From Zygaena filipendulae (lineage: Eukaryota > Arthropoda > Insecta > Lepidoptera > Zygaenidae): a stretch of 64,000 bases of DNA. How positions within the stretch are numbered: position 1 is the first letter of the stretch; each line of letters opens with the position of its first letter. This document shows positions 32,120-42,877 of the stretch, piece by piece. The notes under the pieces are model-generated. The model saw only the letters and a program-made list of their open reading frames with translations, was not told the DNA's origin and searched no databases. The stretch spans positions 2,812,501 through 2,876,500 of the forward strand of contig OU015669.1 of the NCBI GenBank assembly GCA_907165275.2, in the 5' to 3' direction. A program made the position numbers and the translations under genes.

Positions 32120-32801
32120 AAAAAATATTCAAAAATTCAAAAGCTATTTATTACTTAGGATTGGTTACAATCACTTGTAATCGTCAGCAGGTTCTTAGAA
32201 CTATATATAAATTACCGTCAGTTCGGAATACGTCCTCTGCTGAGAAGAACTGACAAGAAACTCAGCAGCGCTGAATAAAAAAATAGTAATTGGATAGAGC
32301 AATTCATTCCCAAACGTCTGTATCATTTAAATAGTCTACTACACTATAATATGTTTTATCGCATAATCTGTGTTTAATAAGTGTCTTGAATTTATTAATT
32401 GACAAATTAATTACATCGTTTGGGAGTTTGTTGTAAAAGTGTATACATTGTCCTTTAAATGACTTAGAAATTTTATGGAGCCTAGTCTTAGGCACAGCGA
32501 GTTTATCTTTATTTCTTAGGTTTAGATTATGTAAATCACTGTTTTTCTTAAAGTTGCCTAAATTTTTGTGAACATATAATAAATTCTCGTATATGTACTG
32601 AGAATGTACAGTCATTATTTTAAACTCGCTGAATTTAGTTCTCAGTGAATCCCGAGGGCCCAACTTATAGATTGCGCGAATAGCTCGCTTCTGCAACACG
32701 AATATAGACTCGATATCCACGGCACTACTCCACAACAGTATAACCAATAGATGAAAGAGTTGTTTGTGGGGTGCGTCTCCATGTTGCTCCCTACGTTTCA
32801 T
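32120..32801 (-). mobile_element. 5'-truncated LINE 3' end
   Basis: Contains the last part of a LINE protein (32304-32801) and about 180 bp of 3' UTR ending near TATTTATTACTTAGG at 32145. Confidence 0.65.
32304..32801 (-). pseudogene. C-terminal end of a LINE reverse transcriptase protein
   Basis: 165 codons; only the segment after the reverse transcriptase palm is present. VLQKRAIRAIYKLGPRDSLR and YIYENLLYVHKN are typical of the region downstream of the catalytic domain in CR1/Jockey-related LINEs. The frame is intact to its stop but lacks all catalytic motifs. The first ~15 residues may lie outside the LINE homology. Confidence 0.65.
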
Positions 32802-33106
32802 CTACAGGGCTGTATTGTGGCTTGTGGCTGTATTAAGCCAAATACGTAGGCATGAAGTTATGTGCGATAGTAGAAATGAAATCAACCAGGAGGTCATGGC
32901 AGTAGGTAATTAATTACATTTCAATCAACAACCCCCAACGAAATTCAATAAAGATCAATCTAGAATCTTAGATCCAATCAAAACATCAAGATTGGAGTTA
33001 CCGAAGCAATCTAAGTTTTGATAACAAGATCTAGAAAGTTAAATATCCATTAGATATAATATATACTTACTAATATCGTCTATTATTTTCCATACTTACT
33101 CTAATA

Positions 33107-33482
33107 GGACGCCGATAAGATATAACATGTTAACCCACAAAATAAAGTAACTGATAAAGGACGCTTTTTTGAGAGTTATAGAACGGTTTCTAATTCTGTG
33201 TTTACCTTATTACTTTGATTCGGATACCAACAAATTGTTGAACATGAAAAAATGTTGGCAAAAATAGCGCTATATCACTCTAAGGTTGCCTGGGAGTGAT
33301 CGCTTTAAGCGATAAGGCCGCCTTTTGTATACCTTTAGCTAAATGTAAGAAAATTTGTAAAAACTTTTTTTTCAGTTTAGTGTGCAATAAAGAATTATCT
33401 ATCTATCTATATCTAATTTTGAAACACGATTTACTAAAAATTTCTCCAGTGTGGGTTAACATACTATTGCTTATCTATGTCC
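33107..33482. mobile_element. MITE of the GGACGCAGATAAGC family, with nested LINE tail
   Basis: Left TIR GGACGCCGATAAGATATAAC then ATGTTAACCCACA; right TIR complement ending CTTATCTATGTCC. About 240 bp without the nested piece at 33276-33412. Copies at 45169 and 53690. Confidence 0.7.
33276..33412 (+). mobile_element. RTE-like LINE tail nested in the MITE
   Basis: AAGGTTGCCTGGGAGTGATC, GCGATAAGGCCGCC and GTGCAATAAAGAATTATC with a (TATC)n tail, a 3' end typical of lepidopteran LINEs. The copy at 45169 lacks it. Confidence 0.7.
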
Positions 33483-33660
33483 AATATTATAAATTACTCT
33501 ACCTATGTGTCCTTGTATATATGTGAGCTTATTTGTTTGTTTGTTACGTTTCTACGCCTTAACTACTCAACCGATCGTCATGAAATTTTGCATACGCGTT
33601 GTCAGTGGTACAGAAAAGAACATGGAGTAGGTACCTACTGCGGAATTAATATAGATGAAA
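33483..33660 (+). mobile_element. Helitron-type repeat, 3' end damaged
   Basis: Starts near AATATTATAAATTACTC, followed by the body TTACGTTTCTACGCCTTAAC and GAAATTTTGCATACGCGTTG. No hairpin/CTAG end. Confidence 0.5.
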
Positions 33661-33716
33661 TGTTAAGCGTTACTTTCGCGTTATTTTCTTACACTACGGC
33701 TGCTATTTAGTGATTA

Positions 33717-33897
33717 CTAGCACTCTTCTCCGCGGTTTCGCCCGCGTTAATTTTTGGAGTTCCCACGGGAATTCCTAGATAAAAGTATGTATTGTACCTA
33801 CTCATGACATTTGGCTGCATTTCATGACGATTGGTTGAGTAGTTATGGCGTGAAAACGTAACAAACAAACAAATAAGCTCACATATACACAAGGACG
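33717..33897 (-). mobile_element. Helitron-type repeat
   Basis: CTAGCACTCTTCTCCGCGG on the left. The right side mirrors the + copy at 33510-33550 (CAAATAAGCTCACATATACA vs its complement), making an inverted pair. Confidence 0.65.
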
Positions 33898-34105
33898 GTA
33901 AACACGGATGCTAAAGCAAGGTCCGTGTGCTAAAGCATATTATTATAATGACCTCGTGTATTGATCACATGCCGTGTACAGTCGGCACCACAAATTAGTA
34001 TGTCGCTTCGTAGTTCGTACCAACTCGACTAGATTACGAGTGGGTACTGTTGCGTGCAATGTGTACTCGTCACCCATTTAGTATAACGTCCATTTTTATT
34101 AAATA

Positions 34106-34369
34106 CTAGCTGTCCCCCGCGGTTTCACGCGCGGTAATTTCGGAGTTCCCGTGGGAATTACCGGATAAAAAGTGAATTTATGTCACTCAGGACTACCGTG
34201 GCTTCCTATAAGTGAAAGAATTTTCAAAATCGGTTAAGTAGGTAGATCCAAAGATTACCCCCCTTTTGCCTACAACGCAACGTTACAAACTCACAATTCA
34301 CAAACTCACAAACTTTACCTAGGTACCACCAGGTAGTGTAACTTTACCTTTGATATTAATTAGTGTAGA
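34106..34369 (-). mobile_element. Helitron-type repeat, intact reference for 13477
   Basis: CTAGCTGTCCCCCGCGG on the left, GTGTAGA|T on the right. Contains TATAAGTGAAAGAATTTTCA uninterrupted. Confidence 0.75.
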
Positions 34370-34577
34370 TTTTGGTATATTAGGTATTATAATATTAGCA
34401 GAGAATTATTTTCCTGCAGAAAGGGAATATTCATAACTTTTTAAGCAGTAAAAAACAAATCTTAAAAAATATTACATTTAGGGAAATTACATACGCTAGA
34501 AATGTCGACGTAATTAATATTTGTTTCGCCACTGAGACGTAACTAAATATCTTAATATTCATTAAATCCCTTAACAT

Positions 34578-34858
34578 CCTGAGGGGCCATTATGCAACTT
34601 TTATTTCTATCATTTTTCGGTTTCAATCAAAAATATGGCGGTTTTACGATTACAATATGCACGTTTTGACACCTAGCATCTAGACATCTAGCAATCAACC
34701 AAAATAAACATACTTCAAAAGATGAAGCTGTCTAAACCTCAGACGAAATAAAGAGTTTTTGTTTCGTCTGAAGTCTAAACATGATTAATTAATAACAAAA
34801 TCACTGTTTTTCTGATTGAAATTGAAATATGATAGCAACAAAAGTTACATATTAATAG
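34578..34858. mobile_element. TIR element (CTGAGGGGC ends), copy A, with nested relic
   Basis: Left end CCTGAGGGGCCATTATGCAA; right side AACAAAAGTTACATATT. Interior AAATATGGCGGTTTTACGAT. It is the reverse complement of copy B at 45602-45816. Confidence 0.7.
34738..34772. mobile_element. 35-bp TIR relic of the hAT-like MITE, with 8-bp duplication
   Basis: CTCAGACGAAATAAA joined to GTTTTTGTTTCGTCTGAA, i.e. little more than the two TIRs of the element at 22825. Flanked by GTCTAAAC at 34730-34737 and 34773-34780; copy B has a single GTTTAGAC (45685-45692). Confidence 0.85.
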
Positions 34859-35165
34859 GCTATCTGAATGTAAGTTTGTTTGTTACGCTATCACGGCTAT
34901 GCGACTCATCATCAACCCGAAATTTTGGATACACGTTTTCAGGGGTACTACAGAGGACATAGGCTACTTTTTATCCCGGAATTTCTGAAAATAAGAAGAA
35001 TTAATAAACTACATTTGCATACTACCTACAGTCTACACGTTGTCAAGGGTAGGTACCTACTAGGTAGGTACAGAAAAAAATATCTAAAGGGTAGTAAGTA
35101 GGTACTTTCATCTCAAAATACCCGCGGGATCTTCGAAACTAACGTGGCCCGTGGGTAAACCGTAA
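34859..35165 (+). mobile_element. Helitron-type repeat with rearranged middle
   Basis: Body TTTGTTTGTTACGCTATCAC to TATCCCGGAATTTCTGA, then about 60 unrelated bases, a second ACACGTTGTCAAGGGTA stretch and a decayed end. Confidence 0.5.
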
Positions 35166-35174
35166 AACACATTT

Positions 35175-35290
35175 TGCATTTAGTTGGCATTTGGTTAAAT
35201 GCCAATTAACATTAATTTAATGAACGCCTCTGACATTGGCAGTTTTGTTTTAAAAATCTTTACTTAAAATTAAATAATCATTAAAATGAC
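35175..35290. mobile_element. half of a palindromic MITE
   Basis: The right arm only (TGCCAATTAACATTAATTTA, GGCAGTTTTGTTTTAAAAAT) sits three bases left of a full copy. Confidence 0.6.
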
Positions 35291-35293
35291 TAA

Positions 35294-35521
35294 CGGCTGC
35301 ACTCAGAGTCGACTTTAATGATTACTTAGTTAAGTATAGATTTTTAAACTGCCGCAATCAGAGACGTTCAGTAAATTAATGTTGATTGGCATTTAATGAG
35401 ATGTATTTAGTTAAATGCCAATTAATATTAATTTATCTGATTAATTGGTCTGATTGCGGCAGTTTGGTTTTAAAAATCTATTTAACTAAGTAACCATTAA
35501 AGTCGAATCTGAGTGCGGCGG
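35294..35521. mobile_element. palindromic PIF/Harbinger-like MITE, full
   Basis: CGGCTGCACTCAGAGTCGAC to GAATCTGAGTGCGGCGG; TAA on both sides (35291-35293, 35522-35524). Confidence 0.85.
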
Positions 35522-35524
35522 TAA

Positions 35525-36509
35525 GAGTGCGTGCGTAAATGAGTAGGTACTTAGTTAATTTGATTAATTATACACATTGGATATTGCACGCGCCACGCAA
35601 GATCACGTAATACCTACATAGTACAAGCAGTATCGTCTAGCATGAAGTCACTTCGAAAATACGAAAATAGACCTACAGGCCTTGCGATAGGGTATTGTTT
35701 TAATTGAATAACTCCACGTAATCGGATAGTACGAGTTATATTAGAAGTTCTAGTTTTAATGTTAATCAAAGTATTAACTAGGATACATTTGTAAACTCGA
35801 TGATTTTCCACAACCGCACTATCGACTGGACTGGACGCAATTAGAACGGGCGATAATTGCTTTATTGGTACCGGGGAGATTCAGGTCACGTTCCTTGGTA
35901 CGTTGAAATTATCGAATGGCATCCCAGGAATGTCTTTGTGCCTCACCTGTAATGGTGCGCGGTTGGCGGTCCTGGGTAAAGTACAAGATATGACTTATTT
36001 TTAGACCACTTTACCTGGAATGTCGGGATTTTTGTATTGAAGGTAGAAAATGTCGTAATTAAAAATTATAATTCACAAAATTATATACAAATTAAATCTA
36101 TTTTAAGGTAAGTACCTATCAGAAGTACGTTTTATAGAGACAGAACAAATAGATGACGGAGTATATGTTATATGAACTTATGGTTTCAACGGATAGGAAA
36201 AGCTTCAGTTTTGTTTTGTTCCCTCTTAGAAATATCAGAAAGACTGCAACTTTACACTGTTTTTCTAGTTATTTTTCGAGTTTTTTCTTAGCAAGACAAC
36301 AGAACCTTGAAAACAACATTATATCATTTTGCGTCATTTCTTATATTTTGTTTGTATCATCTTTATCTATCCATACTACATATAATAAAAGAGTAGAATC
36401 CGCGATTCTGTACATTGAATATTTTTAACAAAAACTGACAGGGGACGATAAACGAAGAGTAACCAACCATAAATAAAGAAATAAACAAATAAAAAAATGT
36501 TTTTAAAAA
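35525..36509. other. no recognised feature
   Basis: Unassigned. The 91-codon frame at 36153-36428 and the 65-codon minus frame at 35614-35811 have no motif. Confidence 0.4.
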
Positions 36510-36693
36510 TCTTTTCTGTCTGTCTGTCTGTCTGTCTGTTTGTTCGCGATAATCTCTGAACGGATTGTCATGCGGTTTTTACAGATAGATTAAGCTTAGC
36601 CTGAAGCTACATATAGGCTTTGTTTCATTGAAATCGGATGTCGGGAAAAAAAGTTGTTCTATAAAACCGGGTGAAACCGCAGGGCACAGCTAG
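36510..36693 (+). mobile_element. Helitron-type repeat with (CTGT)n start
   Basis: A|TCTTTTCTGTCTGTCTG start, CTGAACGGATTGTCATGCGG body, GGTGAAACCGCAGGGCACAGCTAG|T end. Confidence 0.7.
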
Positions 36694-37619
36694 TTATTAA
36701 TATCTGGTCACCGAGCTTCGCTCGTTGTATATAGCGCCATGTGTTGTTAAGTGGAAAGACAAAAACTCATTTTTCATTGCTTGAAAACACGGATATAATG
36801 ACGTTTTCTAAAAATGCAACCAAGCTAGATCGGTTAATCGCCTCCGAAACCCTCCGCATACTAAATTTCATGAAAATCGTTGGAGCTATTTCCGAAATTC
36901 AGATTATATACCATGTGAGTACCTACAGCTATAAAAACTAGAATATAAGGAGCGTCTGTACCTATCTACTATCTTCAAACGAGCAATTCTTGTATAATAT
37001 AATATATAGGAGAGAGATGTTTGTGACTGAAGAAAAACCTCACATCTTTCTGGACAGTAATTAATACACAATTATTTTCCTATCTAGAGGCACATCAAAC
37101 GTGTCATTATAACGATGTCAATACCGATAAATAACTAAGTAGTAAAAATACAATCTCAAAGAGTATTTTTATTCGTCATTAGTAAAAATAAATAAGAAAC
37201 AAAATAACAGCAATGGCAAATGGAAAATTTGTGTTAAGCTGATTTTCTTAACTACCTATGTATTAAAAACACTCGACCAGTTTATCCAAAATCCTGATGA
37301 ATCTATTCTCGGTAGTTTGAAATTATGGATTTCGAATCGAGTCATTTATCGTCTTTTATCGAGTCTATTTTCAGCGTAAATCATACCACGTACCTAAATA
37401 CTTAGGCAGTATCTCACTGGAGACAGTTTGGAATCTCAGAAGGTATTGCTGATTCTAACGGCTGCATCTACTTGAGCTAATGCAGTTCCATTTGCATCGC
37501 TTCTATCGTGAGAGATTTGAACTGATAGGTAGGTACGTAGCCTTTAAAGACTTGCAAGTTACTGCAGGTTCTTGGCGCAATATTGTGGATTTAACACTAG
37601 AAATACCTACAGCGGCTTA
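36694..37619. other. no recognised feature
   Basis: AT-rich; no exon or repeat assigned. Confidence 0.4.
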
Positions 37620-38100
37620 TCCTACTCATATTATAAATGTGAAAGTGTGGATGTTTGGATGTTTGGATATTTGGATATTCGGATATTTGGATATTTGGAT
37701 ATTTGTATATTTGGATATTTGGATATTTGGATATTTGGATATTTGGATATTTGGATATTTGGATATTTGGCTATTTGGATATTTGGATATTTGGATATTT
37801 GGATATTTGGATATTTGGATATTTGGATATTTGGATATTTGGATATTTGGATATTTGGATATTTGGATATTTGGATATTTGGATATTTGGATATTTGGAT
37901 ATTTGGATATTTGGATATTTGGATATTTGGATATTTGGATATTTGGATATTTGGATATTTGGATATTTGGATATTTGGATATTTGGATATTTGGATATTT
38001 GGATATTTGGATATTTGGATATTTGGATATTTGGATATTTGGATATTTGGATATTTGGATATTTGGTTATTTGGATATTTGGATATTTGGATACAGCTAG
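37620..38100 (+). mobile_element. Helitron whose body is an 8-bp satellite array
   Basis: A|TCCTACTCATATTATAAATG start and ATACAGCTAG|T end are those of the window's Helitrons. The first 29 bp match the copies at 47603, 52760 and 55230. Everything between, including the usual 3' CCGCGG hairpin, is replaced by the array. Confidence 0.85.
37649..38088 (+). repeat. (GGATATTT)n minisatellite, 55 units of 8 bp
   Basis: Two GGATGTTT units then 53 GGATATTT units, with only four variant units (GGATATTC, GTATATTT, GGCTATTT, GGTTATTT). Since 8 is not a multiple of 3, every frame is open in a 24-base period, giving three long but meaningless + frames and one minus frame. Confidence 0.95.
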
Positions 38101-38102
38101 TT

Positions 38103-38225
38103 TATAATAATAATAATTATTATCTTTATTTTCTCTCACAATTAGTTACATAGTGGTTACAAAAAAAATATTAGAAAGCCTACTTTGTGAGACAGAAGCC
38201 TAAACTAGGTATAAATACTTATTCG
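38103..38225 (-). mobile_element. LINE 3' end fragment
   Basis: The minus strand ends GAGAAAATAAAGATAATAAT with an (ATT)n tail abutting the Helitron end. The body AAGTAGGCTTTCTAATATT is not assigned to a clade. Confidence 0.5.
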
Positions 38226-39269
38226 CAGTTAGTCGTCAGGAACGGACCAATATGTTGAGTAAAAATGTTACTTACAGTTATTAGGGTCAGTCAAAGACAT
38301 TCTATATAATAAAGGGGGTCAGTAATATCTGTGAGATCTCACAGATCTTTAAATTCAACTAATATGGATATAGTATCAGTTATATACTACGACACATATA
38401 GTACCTAAAGTATTTGCTAATACTAGTTACATCTTGCAAAGTTCTTGCATTAATTTTCAAAATTTAATCACGATCAAATAATCATAATTGAGTCATTTAG
38501 TATCTACCTACATAGTGAACAACTAGGTATTCCATTCTTTCTCTGAAGTCAAAGTAAAATTATTTAGGTAGGTATTCAAATTTGGCCCATAGTGTGGCTT
38601 TTTTGACGTCAGTAAACAAAGTCAGAATAATTAAAAAATACATTTTCTTTTTAATATTTTCAACCAGTACATGCATACTCTAACATGGAGGTTGTCTCCC
38701 CAAGCTTTTTACCTCTACTGCTATATGCTCTACTGTACCTACTCAGGTGATTACAAATTTACAACATTCATAGACTAACTGCCTGTAATTTCAGGGTGTA
38801 GGTGACGTTCTATATGTTTAGGCACAGGTGGGAGCAGAGACTGCAGAGTGTAGATTACAAGAGCTGCTGAGTTCGCTGCGATGCGATTTACTTGGCCCCT
38901 ACTATTGGAAATCGAAAGTGACATAAAACTAAACCGACTTCGTAACTAGAATGTACAAAAGTAGAATGGAATTAATTTTAGTTTCTTCTTATAATTACCT
39001 TGGAGGTAAACATTTTTAAATAATTATTAGACGCTGTGCTGTGCTGAGCTGTGATTTAAAAAAAAACGCTAAATAAATATTAGGGAAACATAATATATCT
39101 AAAATTATTAAGTTTGAAATGTGAAATTTAATCAAATGGCTGTTTAGCTTGATTGGCAAATTCATGTTTATTTACCGCAATGAAATCAAATTCATCAAGC
39201 AACAAATTATATTGCAGCAGCACAAGTTAACATCGTGAAACATATAATTAATAATCCGCTACAATGTTA
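38226..39269. other. no recognised feature
   Basis: Unassigned AT-rich sequence. Confidence 0.4.
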
Positions 39270-39563
39270 TCTTCTCTTTATAAATAAAAATGAATGTTTG
39301 TATGTTGGTCCTCTATGCGTTTCTAAACCATTGTGATGAAACTTTGGCAGGTTGTTCTGCCTGCGTCCGCAAAGGTTTCGGTTCCAAATAATGAGATCAT
39401 GCGGGAATTTCTAAACTAGGTACACGGGTGAATCTCCGAAATTGGTTTGACCAATTTTGACGGGACTTTCACTGCTAATTAGCCATATTATAAGGAGTAA
39501 ATTAGGGTTAGTTCCCGCAGCGATTCGGAAACTCACGCGGGTGAAACCGCGTGGCACAGACAG
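39270..39563 (+). mobile_element. Helitron-type repeat, third subfamily
   Basis: A|TCTTCTCTTTATAAATAAAA start, CACGCGGGTGAAACCGCGTG hairpin. The terminal CTAG is mutated (GCACAGACAG). Confidence 0.65.
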
Positions 39564-39574
39564 TATCCCCATTC

Positions 39575-39689
39575 CAGGTCGGCAACGCACCTGCATGCCT
39601 TCTGGTGTTGCAGATGTCTATGGGCGGCGGTAATCACTTACCATCAGGTGTACCACTTGCCTGTTTTCCCCCTATGACATAAAAAAAAA
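39575..39689 (+). mobile_element. RTE-like LINE 3' end with poly(A)
   Basis: GGTCGGCAACGCACCTGCAT, GGGCGGCGGTAATCACTTACC, ATCAGGTG and CCCCCTATGACATAAAAAAAAA are the familiar 3' end of a common lepidopteran LINE. Heavily 5'-truncated. Confidence 0.7.
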
Positions 39690-40342
39690 GTATTAAATAA
39701 ATCTGAATTAGTATCAAACATTAATAAACATTAATTTTGAAATAAAAACTATAAGATACGATATTTCACATTGTTGTATTAACTCGATTTAGTTAGCAAG
39801 CAACATTAGTATAGTCGTTTTTTTCTTTCTTATTTACTATTTAACTACGAGTACAAACAATAAGCATACCTACCTAATTAACACGGTGCACCTGGTATGT
39901 TTTAGCTGCAGCGAATTAATACGGTGGCACTGGGATTCACGTAATATAATGTGTATACACGGAATAAGTCTTAGCGTTAGGCGACAAATAGTAGGGGCAT
40001 TAAGATTTACGTTTAGTGGCGTGATAACGAGCCCTAGCACTCGCATCTTTACAACCGCCTGCTTTCACCTCAGCATGGTTGGTAATGAAATATATAATAT
40101 TATGTATGTTGCTGGCACATTAGATAATCCACGTATAATAATGGATAGAGAAAGGAAATACAAAGAGACATTCTTAGTTACAAAAGAACTATTTTATAGA
40201 GAGTTTTTGACGGATATCAAAGATGGCGGTTCGGGCATTTATTTTCATGTCGTTAAAAATGGTTAAAAATGGATTTTGTTGTGTGCTGTATTCGATAATA
40301 ATTTTCACAGTGACGGTAAAGTTTTATGTGCTCAAGAAGATA

Positions 40343-40480
40343 TATGACATTTCGAGCTCATTACTTCGGTTTCCTCCGAGAGCTCCGAGAAAGTTCCTCC
40401 AAGCTATAGTACCGTGACTTGTAATTTCAAACCGTACAACGAAGCATTTCAATAGAAAATATATTGATCTAATGAATTTT
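40343..40480 (+). repeat. unclassified dispersed repeat, copy 2
   Basis: ACATTTCGAGCTCATTACTT...TAATTTCAAACCGTACAACGA, related to 30100 and 50402. Confidence 0.5.
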
Positions 40481-40540
40481 CCTTGAAACTGGCTGAAAAA
40501 GTCCATAAAAAAGAAGTAAGAAAGAAATTAAACTATTTTA

Positions 40541-40790
40541 CTATAGCTGTTACCTGAGGTTTTATACCCGCGTTAATTTAGGAGATCCCGCAGGAGTTCT
40601 GGGATAAAAATACCGCGCTTGAATAAGATGATATTGCCTCCAGACCAGTGTAAGCCCATTGGATGCACGGAAAAAAATCTACAAAAAATTAAAAATGGTC
40701 AATTTTTTACTGACGTTGTATTTAAGCTTTAAGCGACAACAGACAGACATAGTTACTTTCGCATTTACCTATAATATGGATAGTATGGAT
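40541..40790 (-). mobile_element. degraded Helitron-type repeat
   Basis: CTATAGCTGTTACCTGAGG left end, CGCGTTAATTTAGGAGATCC body, TTTCGCATTTACCTATAATA right end. Confidence 0.45.
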
Positions 40791-41274
40791 TGGCGATATG
40801 TTGGCGACCCACCACCCATATAAAAAGGATTACTTTGTAAAAGGTCTGATATCTAGGGACGACTATTAACAGACTTGCAACGATACTGACTTAATACTTA
40901 AATCAGCATAAATCCCGGCAGGGAGACCCTAAAAAATTCATTACGGCGCAGTCTTAAAATGTGTAATTAAAACGAAACTTTGTTAAGCAAATGAGAGATT
41001 TCACTTAAAGAAGACGAATAATTAGATTTTAAAAGCAGTCTTGTGCCTTCGACTCTTTAGGTATTTAATTTCTTAAAAAACTTTATGATGGATCAACTTT
41101 TAATAAGCGAATTTTAAAGTTTGTATTTCGATTGGCTTTTAAAGTTAATGTTCTTTTGGGAAGTAATCAAGGTTTTTTATTTAGCAATACTATTTTTAGT
41201 TGTTTTGTTTCTGAACTGCTGTTATAGGCTTTAATTTTATATTCTTTGCTTAAAATCTACTCATTTTGTTTTGT

Positions 41275-42110
41275 CTAAACTAATATTATAAAGGGAAAAG
41301 ATTTGATTTTTTGTTTGTTTGTTACGATTTAACTCAAACACTACTTGACCGATTTAAAAAATTCTTCACCATTAGAAGGCTACATTGGGTCGGTACACTG
41401 GCCCCCTAATATTCGTCCCCCGGAATAAAAGTTGTAGATTCGGCCCCTGTATGGGTGCCTATTGGTCCCCCGGTAGGAGACCAGTCAATGATTTAAAAAA
41501 AATATTTATTTTTATGGTACCGACTCGTGCCCTGGACCAAAAGTTATAGATTCGGCACCTTTTCAGGTGCCTATTGGTTACCTGATAGAAAAATAGCCAT
41601 ATTTTTTGCAATAAAAAGCGTTGCATAGTACATTCGTGAACAGAATATTATTGTTGATAAAGATGTGGATATTTGGTTTATTGTTTGTAAATGTGATTGA
41701 TGTGCACGATATTTAATTTGTTAATAATCTTTACAGGTAGGTACATAAGTATAAAGAGTACTAAAACCGAATCGTTTGTTTCCTAGAATACTGATTGTCA
41801 ATAATAATTATTTTTGAACTAATTATCTGTGATATGAAATAAATATGATATTTACATAGTTATAATAATACTATATTTTAATATTTTTACCTTTAGTGCG
41901 CGAATGTACCACAACCACGCCACGCCAAGCCAACATCTGAATTAGTAGAATGAATATAAAATAAGATTTTAAAATAAATTATAGCTCAGGGGACCAGTGG
42001 CAACCACAAACATTTGAGAGGACGACAGGGTGCGAATTTCAGGGGACCAGTGGGTCCGCTCCATCATCCCTGAATCCTCAACTCCGACGGGATCTTCGAA
42101 GTTACCTTAT
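41275..42110 (+). mobile_element. Helitron-type repeat split by a TIR element
   Basis: Left part ACTAATATTATAAAGGGAAA to AAAATTCTTCACCATTAG; right part TCAACTCCGACGGGATCTTC to AAGTTACC. The Helitron 3' end is lost. Confidence 0.5.
41390..42055. mobile_element. TIR element (CACTGG(C/T)CCCC ends), about 665 bp
   Basis: Left end GTCGGTACACTGGCCCCCTA and right end TCAGGGGACCAGTGGGTCCG are imperfect inverted repeats of about 28 bp. GTCCCCCGG, CTATTGG and GACCAGT motifs repeat near both ends. No transposase seen. Confidence 0.55.
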
Positions 42111-42231
42111 TTATCATTATAAAGAGTAGAATCCACGATTCTGTAGGTAAGTGCATAAAATAATATGTTTACGAAAAACTGAAATGAAACATATAAACAT
42201 CTAAGACATTTTTGAAGATAATATGATATAT

Positions 42232-42456
42232 AGGGTTCCGTATCTCAAAAGGAAAAAAGGAACCCTTATAGGATTAGGTAGGTACTTCATTGTCTATCTG
42301 TCTGTCTATCTGTTCCCGAGGAACCTAGAATCGTTTACATTTTTTTTTTCAAATATTAAATTCGATTGCCGTGATGGACGAACTATTTATGCTACACGCT
42401 TACAAAGCACGGAACCCTCGGTGGACGAGTCCGACCGGCAAATCACCGGTTTTTTA
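42232..42456 (+). mobile_element. GGGTTCCGTA-ended interspersed repeat
   Basis: TAGGGTTCCGTATCTCAAAA, CTGTCTGTCTATCTGTTCCC, GCACGGAACCCTCGG, then CCGGTTTTTT. A very common lepidopteran repeat type. A related copy in the other orientation lies at 59358-59600. Confidence 0.6.
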
Positions 42457-42617
42457 TAGTAGATGACGTTAGTTTCACCCTTGAGTGATGCCAAGTACAA
42501 AAAAACATAATTTCCATTTTATTATTTCATGTTTGTACCAAACATTCTGATATTTCAATACTATTATATTGATTGTCCTTATTATCTCTAGTCTCTATAT
42601 GACATAATATATACATA

Positions 42618-42877
42618 TCTTAATATATATAAATCACATGTCACGTTGTTTGTCCGCGATGGACTCCTAAACTACTGAACGGATTTTGATAAAATTTTGT
42701 AACCATTTATAATATGGTCCAACTTAAAAGATAGGATAGTTTTTATTCCGGAATTCCCGCGGGAACTCCGGAATTAATGCGGGGAACAGCTTATCACCGT
42801 AAACTACAGCACTTTTTTCCTGGAATTCCCGCGGGAACTCCGAAACTACTGCGGATGAAATCGCGGGGGACAGCTAG
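42618..42877 (+). mobile_element. Helitron-type repeat with duplicated 3' half
   Basis: A|TCTTAATATATATAAATCAC start. The TGGAATTCCCGCGGGAACTCC segment occurs twice. Ends GATGAAATCGCGGGGGACAGCTAG|T. Confidence 0.65.

Noticed and set aside
37480..38153. Four long overlapping frames (up to 206 codons) with repeating GYLDIWIF-like sequence
   Set aside because: They are the three-frame reading of an 8-bp satellite, which is open in every frame. There is no start context, splice site or conservation.
39886..40266. 126-codon frame
   Set aside because: No recognised domain, no splice or promoter support, AT-rich intergenic setting.
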